DNA of 64,000 nt from Tsuneonella mangrovi (GTDB lineage: Bacteria > Pseudomonadota > Alphaproteobacteria > Sphingomonadales > Sphingomonadaceae): contig NZ_CP022889.1 in assembly GCF_002269345.1 (NCBI RefSeq), forward strand, positions 1 to 64,000, read 5' to 3'. This document shows positions 1 through 9,359 of the stretch, one piece after another. The position numbers were made by a program, and so were the translations under genes. The notes below the pieces were generated by a model, which was given only the letters and a program-made list of their open reading frames with translations, ran no database searches and was not told where the DNA came from. The number at the start of each line of letters is the position of its first letter. Position 1 is the first letter of the stretch.

Positions 1-3000
1 CCGAACGTGGCGAACTCGACCGCGTACGAGGACAACCTGAGCTTCGACGTGCACGTGACGGTGACCGACGGCGATGGCTCGACCGGCAACACCAGCTTCA
101 CCGCCACCATCAACGACGATAGCCCGATCGTTTCGGCCACCGTGACTGACGGAGACGCGATTACGATCACGACCCACGATCACGCGACCTTGAACGGCGG
201 CAGCGAAACCGTCACTGCCGATTTCTCGGGAGCGTTCGGGACTGATCCGGCCAACACCAGCTATGGTGCCGATGGTCCGGGGAGCCTGACAACTGCCTAT
301 GCGGTGACCGCGACGCTTGGCGACGGGACCGACTCCGGCCTCACCAGCGGCGGTCAGCACATCTATGTATTCGACTATAACGGCACTGTGGTCGGTACGA
401 CTTCGGCAGCCGGGACAACGGACACGTCTGCCTGGGTGTTCCAGGTGTCGGTCGACAGTGCCGGAACGGTCTCGATGACCCAGTTCGCTGCGCTCGACCA
501 TCCGGCTCCGGGCGTTGACAGCAACTTCGACGCCCAGACCATCGCGCTGCCGACCGACCTGATTTCGCTCACCGCGACCTCGACGATCACCGATGGTGAT
601 GGCGACAAGGCGAGCAGCTCGGCCACGCTCGACCTCGGTGGCAACCTGCTGTTTGCAGACGATGGCCCGCACGCGGTTATCAGCGTCGCGAACCTCTCGG
701 TTTCGCTCGATGAGAGCGCCGGTGTCCAGACAGACTCCAACGACGTCGCCGGTTCGCTGGCCGTGTTCGATTCGGTGGCTCAGGTTGGTCACGATGCCGA
801 TACGGGCGGTGCGCCTGTCGGCTATGCCCTCAGCACCAGTTCGGTGCTTGGCAATGTGGTCGATTCTACCGGCACGACGTTCGGAGCCGATGGCGGATCG
901 GTTGCCTATAGCCTTTCGACAACCGACGGGACCGACTCAGGCCTTAAGACAACCGACGGTGCCAGCATCCTCCTTTACAACGAAGGCGGAATCATCGTCG
1001 GACGGGTAGGCAGCCAGGCGGGCGATGCTGCGTTTGCAGTGGCGATCGATGCCACCACGGGCGCAGTTTCGGTGGTCGAATACCTATCGATCCAACACAA
1101 CCTCGACGGGCTCAACCCGGATGACTCGGTGTCGATCACCGACAGTGCCATTTCGGCGGTCGTTACCGCGACCGACGGCGACCACGATTACAGCACCGCC
1201 TCGGCGCATATCGGCAGTTTGATCACATTCCAGGATTCGGCACCGGTCATGACCGCAGCGTCGGACATCAACATCCAGAATTCGGGCGACTACGCCGCGA
1301 CCGGCACGTTCGCCTACGATCTGGGTGCTGACGGGGCGCGGACCGACAACAACGTGTTTGCTTCAGTCACCGGCGATGCCACGATCAACGGCGTAGCAGT
1401 GCAGAACTACTCGATCACCGAGTCCTCGGAGAATGCGAGTTCCGCGATCTACACCTTCTCGTTCGACTACGCGGTTGGCAACGGCACGATCGATCACGAG
1501 ACGGGCACACTGACCTTCGACAAGGTCAACGGAACCTACACGGTCGATCTTGATCATGCGATCAAGGCCTATGTCACAGTCGACACGCAGGGCGGTTCGG
1601 CGTTCGTCGGTTATCAACTTAATACCAGCACGATCGATACGACCCAGCCGGCTGTTGCCGTGACGACCCTAGTCGCCGAATCCTCGCCCGGTGCACACGA
1701 CGGGTTCTACGCCCAATTCACCGGCATCGATTCGGGCAACGGTAGCCATGAAACGGTCAGCTATTCATACATAGTGCCGCCTATCAACGATGGTTCAGCA
1801 AGCACATGGACTGCAGGCGAGTTGATCTCCGAAGGGACTTCGCTGCAGAACAGTTGGGTTTCGGTGTCGAACGCTTCGAACGGCGTCGGTGGCGACACGA
1901 TCGGCGGCAACGAAGTCCTGAATTTCGACCTCTACAACTCGAACCCGACCGGGGTCACCGGTAGCCTGGCCACCGCGAGTTCGGATTCGATGTACCTTGC
2001 GTTCGACGGCATCGGGAATTCGGAAAACCTGCTGATAATCGTCAAGCTGTGGGAGGACACCAACCACAACGGCTTAATCGATGCCGGCGATACCTTCACG
2101 ACCAAGGCGATCGCGGTCGATAACGGCGATATCTACCGGTTCGACAACTCGCACTGGGCTGCAACACAAACGGCGCTCGCCGGTTCGCCCTACGAATCTC
2201 TCGCCAACGCGATCCATGCCGGGTCGGGCAGCAACAACGACGGCCTCGTGATCATCGAATCGAACGATTTCAATTCGGGCGGTTCGACCTGGCAGATCAT
2301 CGGCGCGGAGATTGTCAATTCGGCCGATGGTGTGACCGGAACGGCAATCGACCTGAACCGGGCAGTTGGTTCGGGCGGTGGCAGCACCGGTACCGAAGCA
2401 TTCTCCAATATCTCGGATACTTCGCCGCTCAAGGTGACCAACATCGGATTCAACGTTCCGACCACGAGCGCACAAAATGCCAACCTGACCTTCAACGCAA
2501 CGATCCAGGATGGCGACAACGATCCACTGACCCAGACGATCCACGCGACAGTGACCTCAGCTGTCGATTCCTCGACGCCGATCGCGCTGTCGGGGTCGGT
2601 GACCAGCGTCACGCCGGTCGTGCTCGACCTCAACGGCGACGGGCTGCACTTCCTCGGCACCTCTGCAGGGGTTGCCTACAACTACGGTCACGGCAGCGTG
2701 GCGACCGCGTGGGCGGGGCCTGGCGACGGAATCCTCGCAGTCGACCTCAATGGCGACGGCAAGGTCACTTCGGCCGAGGAATTCGTGTTCGGCGGCAATA
2801 CGATGACCGACCTCCAGGGCATCGCTGCGCGGTACGACAGCAATCACGACGGCGTGCTCGACGCACACGACGCAGCCTATGCCCAGTTCGGCGTGTGGCA
2901 GGATGCCAATTCCAACGGAGTCGCCGATCCGGGCGAGTTCCACACGCTGGCCGAACTCGGGATCACGGCTATCTCACTGACCAACGATGGCAATGCCTCG

Positions 3001-3855
3001 ACTGCGGCAGGCGGCGATGTGACCATTCACGGGATGGGCACGTTCACATGGGCCAACGGCAGCACGGGTACGCTGGCCGATGCGTCGTTCGCCACTGCGC
3101 TGCGTTCGCAGCAGCGGACCAGCGAAGCGGTCACGACTGCAGCGGTTGCGGCCGGGGTGCTCCATCCGCTTGAGGTGGCTGCGGCCACCTTGCCCGGCGA
3201 TCACGCCGCACAGCACCTGGCGCTGGCCGACATCGCGATCACAGCGCCGCGGGCGATGGCGATCGAAACGCTGGACTCGACGGCATTGAAGGCCGCCTCG
3301 AAGGCATCTTCACTGCTCAACGACACCAACCAGCACGGCAATACGCAGCAGCCGGATCATTCTAGCCATCTGGATACGCATGCCGCCCAGGCTTCGATCC
3401 AGGGCGCGACGTCGGGCAGCGAGCATGCGACGATCGCTAGTGGGGCGAGCGCGAGCGATATGGCTGCCGGGATGCACGATATTGCGCCGACCATGGTGCA
3501 CATGGACGGAATCCAAGGCGCGATGATGGATGCTGTGCTCGGCTTGCAGGGTGCGCAGACCGGGGCTGCTGGCGGCAAGGCGGTTCATGCCGCAGCTGTT
3601 CAGGAAGCGCTGGCCGATTTCGCTGGCAACCACGCGGTCGAGGCGATTGTCGATCACTACACTGCTGGCGGAGCTGGCGGCGCGCATGTCGCAGCCCACT
3701 CGACGAACTTTGCCGCTCTGCATATCGGGCCGGAGGTGCTGGCAGCAGCGCTCGACGGTCACATATTCGCAGGGATGGCATCGATGGGACCGGGCTCTTT
3801 GACGCCCGAAATGATGGACCACCACGCGGCGATCGCGGCGGCGGCTCATGGCTGA
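1..3855 (+). CDS. Type I secreted giant adhesin, C-terminal part (5' truncated by window)
   Basis: The reading frame is open from the first base, so at least 1,284 residues of a larger protein are visible and the N-terminus lies outside the window. The visible part starts with Ig-like/T1SS-143-type repeats rich in TDGDG motifs. Two DUF5801-like blocks follow (about residues 75-215 and 265-410), each with GTDSGL and a strand-rich segment. Around residues 870-1000 there are acidic calcium-loop-like motifs (DLNGDG, DSNHDG, DANSNG), like the dockerin/EF-hand-like modules of T1SS adhesins. The last 270 residues or so are an Ala/His-rich, low-complexity tail. I see no GGxGxDxxx RTX nonapeptides. 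Exporter, adaptor and outer membrane genes follow directly, and a LapG-like protease lies nearby, so a LapA-like cell-surface adhesin is the best reading. The LapG cleavage site would lie in the missing N-terminus. Confidence 0.85.
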   Translation, partial: PNVANSTAYEDNLSFDVHVTVTDGDGSTGNTSFTATINDDSPIVSATVTDGDAITITTHDHATLNGGSETVTADFSGAFGTDPANTSYGADGPGSLTTAYAVTATLGDGTDSGLTSGGQHIYVFDYNGTVVGTTSAAGTTDTSAWVFQVSVDSAGTVSMTQFAALDHPAPGVDSNFDAQTIALPTDLISLTATSTITDGDGDKASSSATLDLGGNLLFADDGPHAVISVANLSVSLDESAGVQTDSNDVAGSLAVFDSVAQVGHDADTGGAPVGYALSTSSVLGNVVDSTGTTFGADGGSVAYSLSTTDGTDSGLKTTDGASILLYNEGGIIVGRVGSQAGDAAFAVAIDATTGAVSVVEYLSIQHNLDGLNPDDSVSITDSAISAVVTATDGDHDYSTASAHIGSLITFQDSAPVMTAASDINIQNSGDYAATGTFAYDLGADGARTDNNVFASVTGDATINGVAVQNYSITESSENASSAIYTFSFDYAVGNGTIDHETGTLTFDKVNGTYTVDLDHAIKAYVTVDTQGGSAFVGYQLNTSTIDTTQPAVAVTTLVAESSPGAHDGFYAQFTGIDSGNGSHETVSYSYIVPPINDGSASTWTAGELISEGTSLQNSWVSVSNASNGVGGDTIGGNEVLNFDLYNSNPTGVTGSLATASSDSMYLAFDGIGNSENLLIIVKLWEDTNHNGLIDAGDTFTTKAIAVDNGDIYRFDNSHWAATQTALAGSPYESLANAIHAGSGSNNDGLVIIESNDFNSGGSTWQIIGAEIVNSADGVTGTAIDLNRAVGSGGGSTGTEAFSNISDTSPLKVTNIGFNVPTTSAQNANLTFNATIQDGDNDPLTQTIHATVTSAVDSSTPIALSGSVTSVTPVVLDLNGDGLHFLGTSAGVAYNYGHGSVATAWAGPGDGILAVDLNGDGKVTSAEEFVFGGNTMTDLQGIAARYDSNHDGVLDAHDAAYAQFGVWQDANSNGVADPGEFHTLAELGITAISLTNDGNASTAAGGDVTIHGMGTFTWANGSTGTLADASFATALRSQQRTSEAVTTAAVAAGVLHPLEVAAATLPGDHAAQHLALADIAITAPRAMAIETLDSTALKAASKASSLLNDTNQHGNTQQPDHSSHLDTHAAQASIQGATSGSEHATIASGASASDMAAGMHDIAPTMVHMDGIQGAMMDAVLGLQGAQTGAAGGKAVHAAAVQEALADFAGNHAVEAIVDHYTAGGAGGAHVAAHSTNFAALHIGPEVLAAALDGHIFAGMASMGPGSLTPEMMDHHAAIAAAAHG

Positions 3856-3889
3856 TTTAGCGTAGGATTCTGAAAGACCGGGGGAAGAC

Positions 3890-4603
3890 ATGAAGAACAC
3901 AACCGCCCAACTGGCTCTGGCCGCTGTGATTGGAGGGGCCGTCTTGGCCGCTCCTGCAGCGGCGCAAGATCTTGCCGGCATGGACCTCAAATCGTTGAAA
4001 ACGGCGATCCAGCAGCGTTACGATACTGCGCTAGCCGCGACCAACGATCCGGCGTTCATCAACGCGAGCGATTCCCGCTGGACCTGGGCATCCGAAGCAA
4101 AGGTCCAGTGCGCAATTGCGCTCGGATACCTTAAGCACAACACGCGCGATGAAGTGAGCATTTCCAAGTGCGAACTGGCTTCGCGCCTGATGACGCAGAA
4201 GGCGCCACCACCACCACCGCCGCCGCCTCCACCGCCGCCGAAACCAACCGTTTCGCCGGAAATCTGTGCGCAGAAAATTCCCGGGATCGTATTCTTCGAT
4301 TTCGACAAGTCGGACGTCACAAGCGATGCCCGCCAGACGATCAAGTTCGTCGCGGAAAACGCCGGTACTTGCGGCTGGAAGGCGTTCGACGTGGTCGGCA
4401 ATACCGATCGCGCAGGTTCGGATGCGTACAACATGGGCCTGTCGCAGCGGCGCGCCGATGCAGTGGCCGCCGTGATGGCCGAACTGGGCATCCCCTCGAG
4501 CGAAATCACAACCGAGGCACGTGGCGAATCCAACCCGCGGGTCCCAACGGCCGACGGGGTGCGCAACCCGCAGAACCGCCGCGTTGAAATCGGCGTAAAG
4601 TGA
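3890..4603 (+). CDS. OmpA-family peptidoglycan-associated outer membrane protein
   Basis: 237 residues. An N-terminal signal peptide ends near AAPAAAQD. A middle region of about 80 residues follows, then an uninterrupted run of 12 prolines at about residue 105. The C-terminal OmpA domain contains FFDFDKSDVT, the helix NMGLSQRRADAV, and NPQNRRVEI, the usual peptidoglycan-binding signature. The start is supported by GGGGGAAG upstream of the ATG. It sits 34 bp after the adhesin stop, and the downstream TolC gene begins 11 bp after its stop, so it is very likely cotranscribed. OmpA-like proteins are known companions of type I adhesin loci, probably anchoring the system to peptidoglycan. The polyproline stretch is long enough that translation may need EF-P. 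Confidence 0.88.
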   Translation: MKNTTAQLALAAVIGGAVLAAPAAAQDLAGMDLKSLKTAIQQRYDTALAATNDPAFINASDSRWTWASEAKVQCAIALGYLKHNTRDEVSISKCELASRLMTQKAPPPPPPPPPPPPKPTVSPEICAQKIPGIVFFDFDKSDVTSDARQTIKFVAENAGTCGWKAFDVVGNTDRAGSDAYNMGLSQRRADAVAAVMAELGIPSSEITTEARGESNPRVPTADGVRNPQNRRVEIGVK

Positions 4604-4614
4604 GGGAGGGAAAG

Positions 4615-6063
4615 ATGCGAACCAATACGCTAGCAATTGCCGCCGCCGCCCTCCTTGCCGGGACAGCTACCGCTGCCTACGCGCAGGACGTTGCGACCAA
4701 TCCCACTGCTGCCGCCACGGTCGACAAGATCGATGCCGGGCAGGTGGTGACGATGCAGGATGCGATCGCCGTGGCGATGCAATCCAATCCGCAGATCATC
4801 CAGGCGCAGATGAATACCGAGGCGATCCAGTTCGAGCGTCGCCAGGCGCAAGGGCTTTATGCGCCGCGCGTCGATATCGAGGCGTCCGGAGGAATCCGGC
4901 GACTGGAGAACACCACGCGCCGCAACCTCGGCATCGCCAACGATGTGCTGTACCCGCTCGAAGCCGGGATCACCGGCAGCTGGACGGCGATCGATTTCGG
5001 CCGCCGGCGGGGTGAAGTGCTCAAGCAGGCCGCGCGCGTCGACGGTGCTTCGTTGCGGGTCGTCGAGCGGTCAGAGTTCGTCGCGCTCCAGGTGGCGCGG
5101 CAATACCTCAACGTGCTGCTCCAGCAGCGCGTGGTTGCCGCTTCGATGGACAATGTGAGTTTCCACCAGACACTGGTGGGCGACCTCGGCAAGGGCGTCC
5201 AGGAAGGTTCGATCAGCATTGCCGACCAGCAACAGGCCGAAGAGCGGTTGCAGGCCGCGCTGGTGCAGGAAGCGCAGGCCGAGCAGGATCTGGAGAATGC
5301 CAAGATCACGCTGCGCGCGCTGACCGGGCTTAATATCGACAATGTCGCGGTGCCACCCGATCTTGCGGCCTCGTTGCCGAGCGATCTCGACACGGCGGTC
5401 GGTCTCGCCCGGACCCGGAACCCGCTGGTGCGCGAGTCGCAGGCAGATGTCGACAGCGCCAATGCCGCGGTCGACAAAGCAGTGGCCGAGCAATACCCGA
5501 CGATCGGCGTCGAGGTGCGCGGCCGCGTAGGTGAGGACATCGACGGTTTCGCTGGCGAAACCAACGATGTGCAGGCTCTCGCGGTGCTGCGCTGGAACGT
5601 GTTCGACGGCGGGATCGCAGCCAACAACGTGCAGGAAATGGTCCGCCGCGCGAGCGAGCAGCGCTATATCCTCCACCAACGGATGCGCGAGGCCGAACAG
5701 GACGTTCGGACCGCCTGGCTGACGATGAATTCGGAGCGTGACATCGCTGGCAAGCTGGCCCGCCAGAGCGAGGTCGGCGATGACTTGCTGCTCAGCTATC
5801 GCAGCCAGTTCAACGTCGGTCGTCGCAGCCTGCTCGATGTTCTCGATGCGCAGAACACCCGCTACAACACCCAGGTCCGCCTGGAGACGGCGAAGTTCTC
5901 GCAGCTGTTCGCTCAGTACCAGACGCTCGCGGCGACCAACAATTTCATCGATTCGATGAACATTGCGCCGGGTGCGGGTGCTGGGATGACCGAGCGCGTC
6001 GATCACGGTTTCGGTCCGCCGGTTCCGGCTGAACTGCAGCGGCGGTTCAAGCCCAAGGGATAG
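4615..6063 (+). CDS. TolC-family outer membrane channel of the type I secretion system
   Basis: 482 residues from the ATG at 4615, which has GAGGGAGGG just upstream. A GTG at 4600 overlaps the previous stop but would add five residues before the signal peptide. The signal peptide ends near AAYAQD. The rest has the duplicated helical layout of TolC/LapE channels, with two outer membrane efflux protein repeats (about residues 50-240 and 265-450). QADVDSANAAVDKAVAEQYP and the segment around LRWNVFDGG are typical of type I secretion outer membrane proteins. It would form the trimeric exit duct paired with the ABC exporter and HlyD-type adaptor encoded just downstream. Confidence 0.93.
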   Translation: MRTNTLAIAAAALLAGTATAAYAQDVATNPTAAATVDKIDAGQVVTMQDAIAVAMQSNPQIIQAQMNTEAIQFERRQAQGLYAPRVDIEASGGIRRLENTTRRNLGIANDVLYPLEAGITGSWTAIDFGRRRGEVLKQAARVDGASLRVVERSEFVALQVARQYLNVLLQQRVVAASMDNVSFHQTLVGDLGKGVQEGSISIADQQQAEERLQAALVQEAQAEQDLENAKITLRALTGLNIDNVAVPPDLAASLPSDLDTAVGLARTRNPLVRESQADVDSANAAVDKAVAEQYPTIGVEVRGRVGEDIDGFAGETNDVQALAVLRWNVFDGGIAANNVQEMVRRASEQRYILHQRMREAEQDVRTAWLTMNSERDIAGKLARQSEVGDDLLLSYRSQFNVGRRSLLDVLDAQNTRYNTQVRLETAKFSQLFAQYQTLAATNNFIDSMNIAPGAGAGMTERVDHGFGPPVPAELQRRFKPKG

Positions 6064-6090
6064 TCGGGCAGTCCGACGGAAAGAGTGGTC

Positions 6091-8244
6091 GTGTCGATCG
6101 ATGGGGAACGCATAGCGGGCGATCTGGCCGACCCGCTGGCCGAGTGCGTAGGCGAGGCCGCCCGGCGGCTCGGCCCGACGTATTCCTCAGCGTTGCTCGA
6201 CCAACTCCCGCGCGATGTCGATGGACGCTTGCCCGGCCACCAGGCCGAGGCGGCGCTCGAACTGGTGGGGATCAACTTCGAACCGCGAAAGGTTCGCCGC
6301 CTGCCGATCAAGGCGAGCGAATATCCGGCGTTGGTTGAACTCTCGCCGGGCGAATTCGTGCTGATCCTCGAAGCGCAGGACCAGGACCTGCTGGTCTGGC
6401 GCCCGTTCGGGGCGGGCGAGGCGTGGGTTGCCCGTGGCGAACTGTCGGCCGGTCCGCCGGACCGGTATATCTTCCTTTACGGCGATCCCGACCAGCTGCG
6501 CGAGATGGAAGCACCGTGGCATGCCAAGGGGCGCGGGCACTGGTTCTGGAGCGAGCTGCGCAAGGAACGGCGGGCATTCACCCCGGTGCTGGTCGCTTCG
6601 GTGGTCATCAACCTGCTGGCGATCGCACTGCCGCTGTTCACCATGAACGTCTATGACCGGGTGATCCCCAACAAGGCGCAGTCGACACTGTGGGTGCTGG
6701 CGATCGGGGTGCTGCTGGCATTCGCGCTCGAGTTCTCGCTGCGCCGGGCGCGGACATCGGTGATCGACGAGATTTCCCGTCGGCTCGACCTGAAGCTGTC
6801 GCAGAAGATCTTCGGACGCTTGCTGGCAACCCCGCTGGAGAACCGAAGGGGTCACACTGGCGCACTTGCAGCGCGGGTTTCGGAATACAGTTCGGTGCGC
6901 GATTTCTTCGCAGCGACGACTGTGACGCTGATCGTCGACAGCATCTTCCTGGTGGTGTTCGTGGCGGTGATCGCGCTGATTGCCGGCTGGCTGGCGCTGG
7001 TCCCGCTGACGATCATAGCGATGATGGCGACAGTCGGGTTCTTCCTCCAGCGCAAGGTCGTCGCCGCGGCGCAGGATGCCCAGGCCGACCACGGATTGCA
7101 GCAGACCCTGCTGGTCGAATCGATCGCCGGGATGGAAACGCTCAAAAGCCTCGCGGGCGAAGGCGCGATGCTTGGTCGCTGGCGGCGGCTGGCCGAGGTC
7201 GGCACGCATTCGCAGGCGCGACTGCGCGATGTGAACGCGCTGGCCGTGGGGATGGCGCAGAGCTTCCAGCAGCTTTCTACCGTGAGCCTCGTCATCGGCG
7301 GGTATTACCTTTTTGCGGCAGGCAAGATTTCGATGGGAGCGATCATCGCGATCGTGATGCTCGCGTCGCGCTCGCTCGCGCCGGCGGGCCAGATCGCCTT
7401 CCTGCTCACCCGCGGGCGGCAGGCGAAGGAAACGCTCGGGAGTATCGAGCGCCTGTTCGATGACGAAGACGAGCGCCGCAAGGGATCGACCTTGACGCTA
7501 TCGAAGATCGATGCGCCCACGCTGGTGCTCGAGAACCTCGAGTTCCGCTATCCCAACACCAGCGCCTCGGCGCTCGACGGGATCAACCTGACGATCAAGC
7601 CGGGCGAGAAGATTGCCGTGGTCGGTCGGGTCGCGTCGGGCAAGTCGACGCTGGGGCGCGTGCTGTGCGGGATATACCAGCCGACCGACGGAGCGCTGAT
7701 GGTCGGCGGGATCGACAGCCGCCAGTATCGCCCGCAGCAACTGCGCGAGGCGTTCCGCTTCGTGGGGCAGGATGCGGCGCTGTTTACCGGATCGATCAAG
7801 GATAACCTCTCGCTCGGACGGCAAGGGACCGAGGACGAGGCACTGCTTGCTGCGCTGCGCGCAACCGGTGCGGACCTGTTCCTGTCGCGCGATGCAGGTG
7901 GCTTCGACCGGCCGGTGGGCGAGGGCGGGCGCAGCCTGTCGGGCGGCCAGCGGGCGTTCCTGTCGCTCAGCCGTGCGCTGGTGACCCCTTGCGAACTGCT
8001 GTTCCTCGACGAGCCGACCGGGGCAATGGACAGCCAGACCGAGAAACTTTTCGTCGAGCGCCTGTCCCAGGCCATGACACCTTCACAGACCCTGATCATT
8101 TCCACCCACCGTCCGGCCCTGTTTTCGGTCTGCGAGCGCCTGATCGTACTCGACAATGGGCGCGTCGTGGCTGACGGTCCGATTGCCGATGTTATCGGTG
8201 CTGCCGAGGCGAATGCCTCGGCCAACGAACGGACGATGCCTTGA
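6091..8244 (+). CDS. Type I secretion ABC exporter (LapB/HlyB-like)
   Basis: 717 residues if translation starts at the GTG at 6091, which is 7 nt after GGAAAG. The GTG at 6085 is too close to that site. Residues 1-140 or so form a C39-peptidase-like domain without an evident catalytic Cys-His pair, as in HlyB and LapB, which do not cleave a leader. Six transmembrane helices follow (about 165-430). The ATPase domain has Walker A GRVASGKST, signature LSGGQ and Walker B LLFLDEP with a D-loop. The next gene starts at a TTG overlapping this stop codon. It should drive export of the upstream adhesin through the inner membrane. Confidence 0.93.
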   Translation: MSIDGERIAGDLADPLAECVGEAARRLGPTYSSALLDQLPRDVDGRLPGHQAEAALELVGINFEPRKVRRLPIKASEYPALVELSPGEFVLILEAQDQDLLVWRPFGAGEAWVARGELSAGPPDRYIFLYGDPDQLREMEAPWHAKGRGHWFWSELRKERRAFTPVLVASVVINLLAIALPLFTMNVYDRVIPNKAQSTLWVLAIGVLLAFALEFSLRRARTSVIDEISRRLDLKLSQKIFGRLLATPLENRRGHTGALAARVSEYSSVRDFFAATTVTLIVDSIFLVVFVAVIALIAGWLALVPLTIIAMMATVGFFLQRKVVAAAQDAQADHGLQQTLLVESIAGMETLKSLAGEGAMLGRWRRLAEVGTHSQARLRDVNALAVGMAQSFQQLSTVSLVIGGYYLFAAGKISMGAIIAIVMLASRSLAPAGQIAFLLTRGRQAKETLGSIERLFDDEDERRKGSTLTLSKIDAPTLVLENLEFRYPNTSASALDGINLTIKPGEKIAVVGRVASGKSTLGRVLCGIYQPTDGALMVGGIDSRQYRPQQLREAFRFVGQDAALFTGSIKDNLSLGRQGTEDEALLAALRATGADLFLSRDAGGFDRPVGEGGRSLSGGQRAFLSLSRALVTPCELLFLDEPTGAMDSQTEKLFVERLSQAMTPSQTLIISTHRPALFSVCERLIVLDNGRVVADGPIADVIGAAEANASANERTMP

Positions 8245-9359
8245 GCGAAGAACGCATCACAGTTGGCGTAACTGAGGAGGCGGACCGAAGCGTCGCACTG
8301 CGCCGCGTGCGCGGGCGGACTTTGGCGCTGGCCGCAGTTCCATTCGCCGCGCTGGCCGCCTCGTCGTTCGTCCCTGCCGAGCACCCGGCTCAGGCGGCGC
8401 TGCCGATCTCGCGCGAAGTGAAGGCTGCGATCGGGGAAATGTCGACCGGCGGAGACCAGGCCATCGTCGTCACCGGCGAAAACGCAGTCGAGCGCAATGC
8501 GACGATTCCGCTTACGACAATGCCGCGCGGCCAACTTGCGAGGTTCACGCAAGTCGCGCCGGGCCGAGCGGGGTATGCCACGGCGCTCAAGTGCCTGACG
8601 CAGGCGATCTACTACGAAGCCGCCAACGAGCCCGAAAGTGGCAAGCTTGGGGTCGCCCAAGTGGTGCTCAACCGGGTCCGCCATCCGGCCTATCCCAGCT
8701 CGGTCTGCGGAGTAGTCTACGAAGGCGCGAACGATCCGGTGTGCCAGTTCAGCTTCACCTGCGACGGATCGCTTCTGCGCGCGCCGCTGCCGCGCCAATG
8801 GGCCGAATCAGAGCGGGTGGCGCGAGAGGCGCTTTCGGGAAAGACCGAAGCCGAGGTCGGCGCGGCAACCAACTACCACGCCGATTATGTCGTACCCCGC
8901 TGGGCGTTCACGCTCGGCAAGCTCGGCCAGATCGGGCGCCATATCTTCTATCGCTTGCCCGGGCGGCTGGGGGACGCACGCGTATTCACCGAAGCGTGGA
9001 GCGGCAATGAACGAATCCCGGCGATCGACTTCGATCGCCTGCGGGTCCGACTGGCTGCGCGTGACGATCAGCCGGGCACAAGCGCAATCGCGCCGGCCGA
9101 GCAATATGTCCCGGGCCTGACAGTGATGCCGGACGTCAAGGATCGCCACGCTCCGAGCGATGTCGGCGGGCGGCTCGATACGACCACCGGCTTCCAGCTT
9201 GCCATCCCCGATCCGACGCAGGCGAGCGGCAACTACCGACGTGCGTTGGAAGGGCAGGGCGATCAGTCGCAGGTGGCCAACTCACCTACCGTGGCCGAGA
9301 AGACCGGGCACGCCCCCGAACTCTCGCTGGCCGCTCCGGCACCGGGAGCGCGCAATTGA
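8241..9359 (+). CDS. SleB-type cell wall hydrolase embedded in the secretion operon
   Basis: 372 residues from a TTG that overlaps the stop of the exporter (TTGA), so it is probably translationally coupled. One hydrophobic segment at about residues 30-55 suggests a signal anchor. Residues 115-245 match the Hydrolase_2/SleB fold: CLTQAIYYEA with the likely catalytic Glu, then GVAQVVLNRV, HPAYPSSVCGVVYE, CQFSFTCDG and GATNYHADYV. The C-terminal 120 residues are unmatched and probably disordered. Its place between the ABC exporter and the HlyD-type adaptor, with overlapping starts on both sides, suggests a role in opening or remodelling peptidoglycan for the secretion apparatus. That role is inference; related proteins also act in general wall turnover. 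Confidence 0.82.
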   Translation: MSEERITVGVTEEADRSVALRRVRGRTLALAAVPFAALAASSFVPAEHPAQAALPISREVKAAIGEMSTGGDQAIVVTGENAVERNATIPLTTMPRGQLARFTQVAPGRAGYATALKCLTQAIYYEAANEPESGKLGVAQVVLNRVRHPAYPSSVCGVVYEGANDPVCQFSFTCDGSLLRAPLPRQWAESERVAREALSGKTEAEVGAATNYHADYVVPRWAFTLGKLGQIGRHIFYRLPGRLGDARVFTEAWSGNERIPAIDFDRLRVRLAARDDQPGTSAIAPAEQYVPGLTVMPDVKDRHAPSDVGGRLDTTTGFQLAIPDPTQASGNYRRALEGQGDQSQVANSPTVAEKTGHAPELSLAAPAPGARN

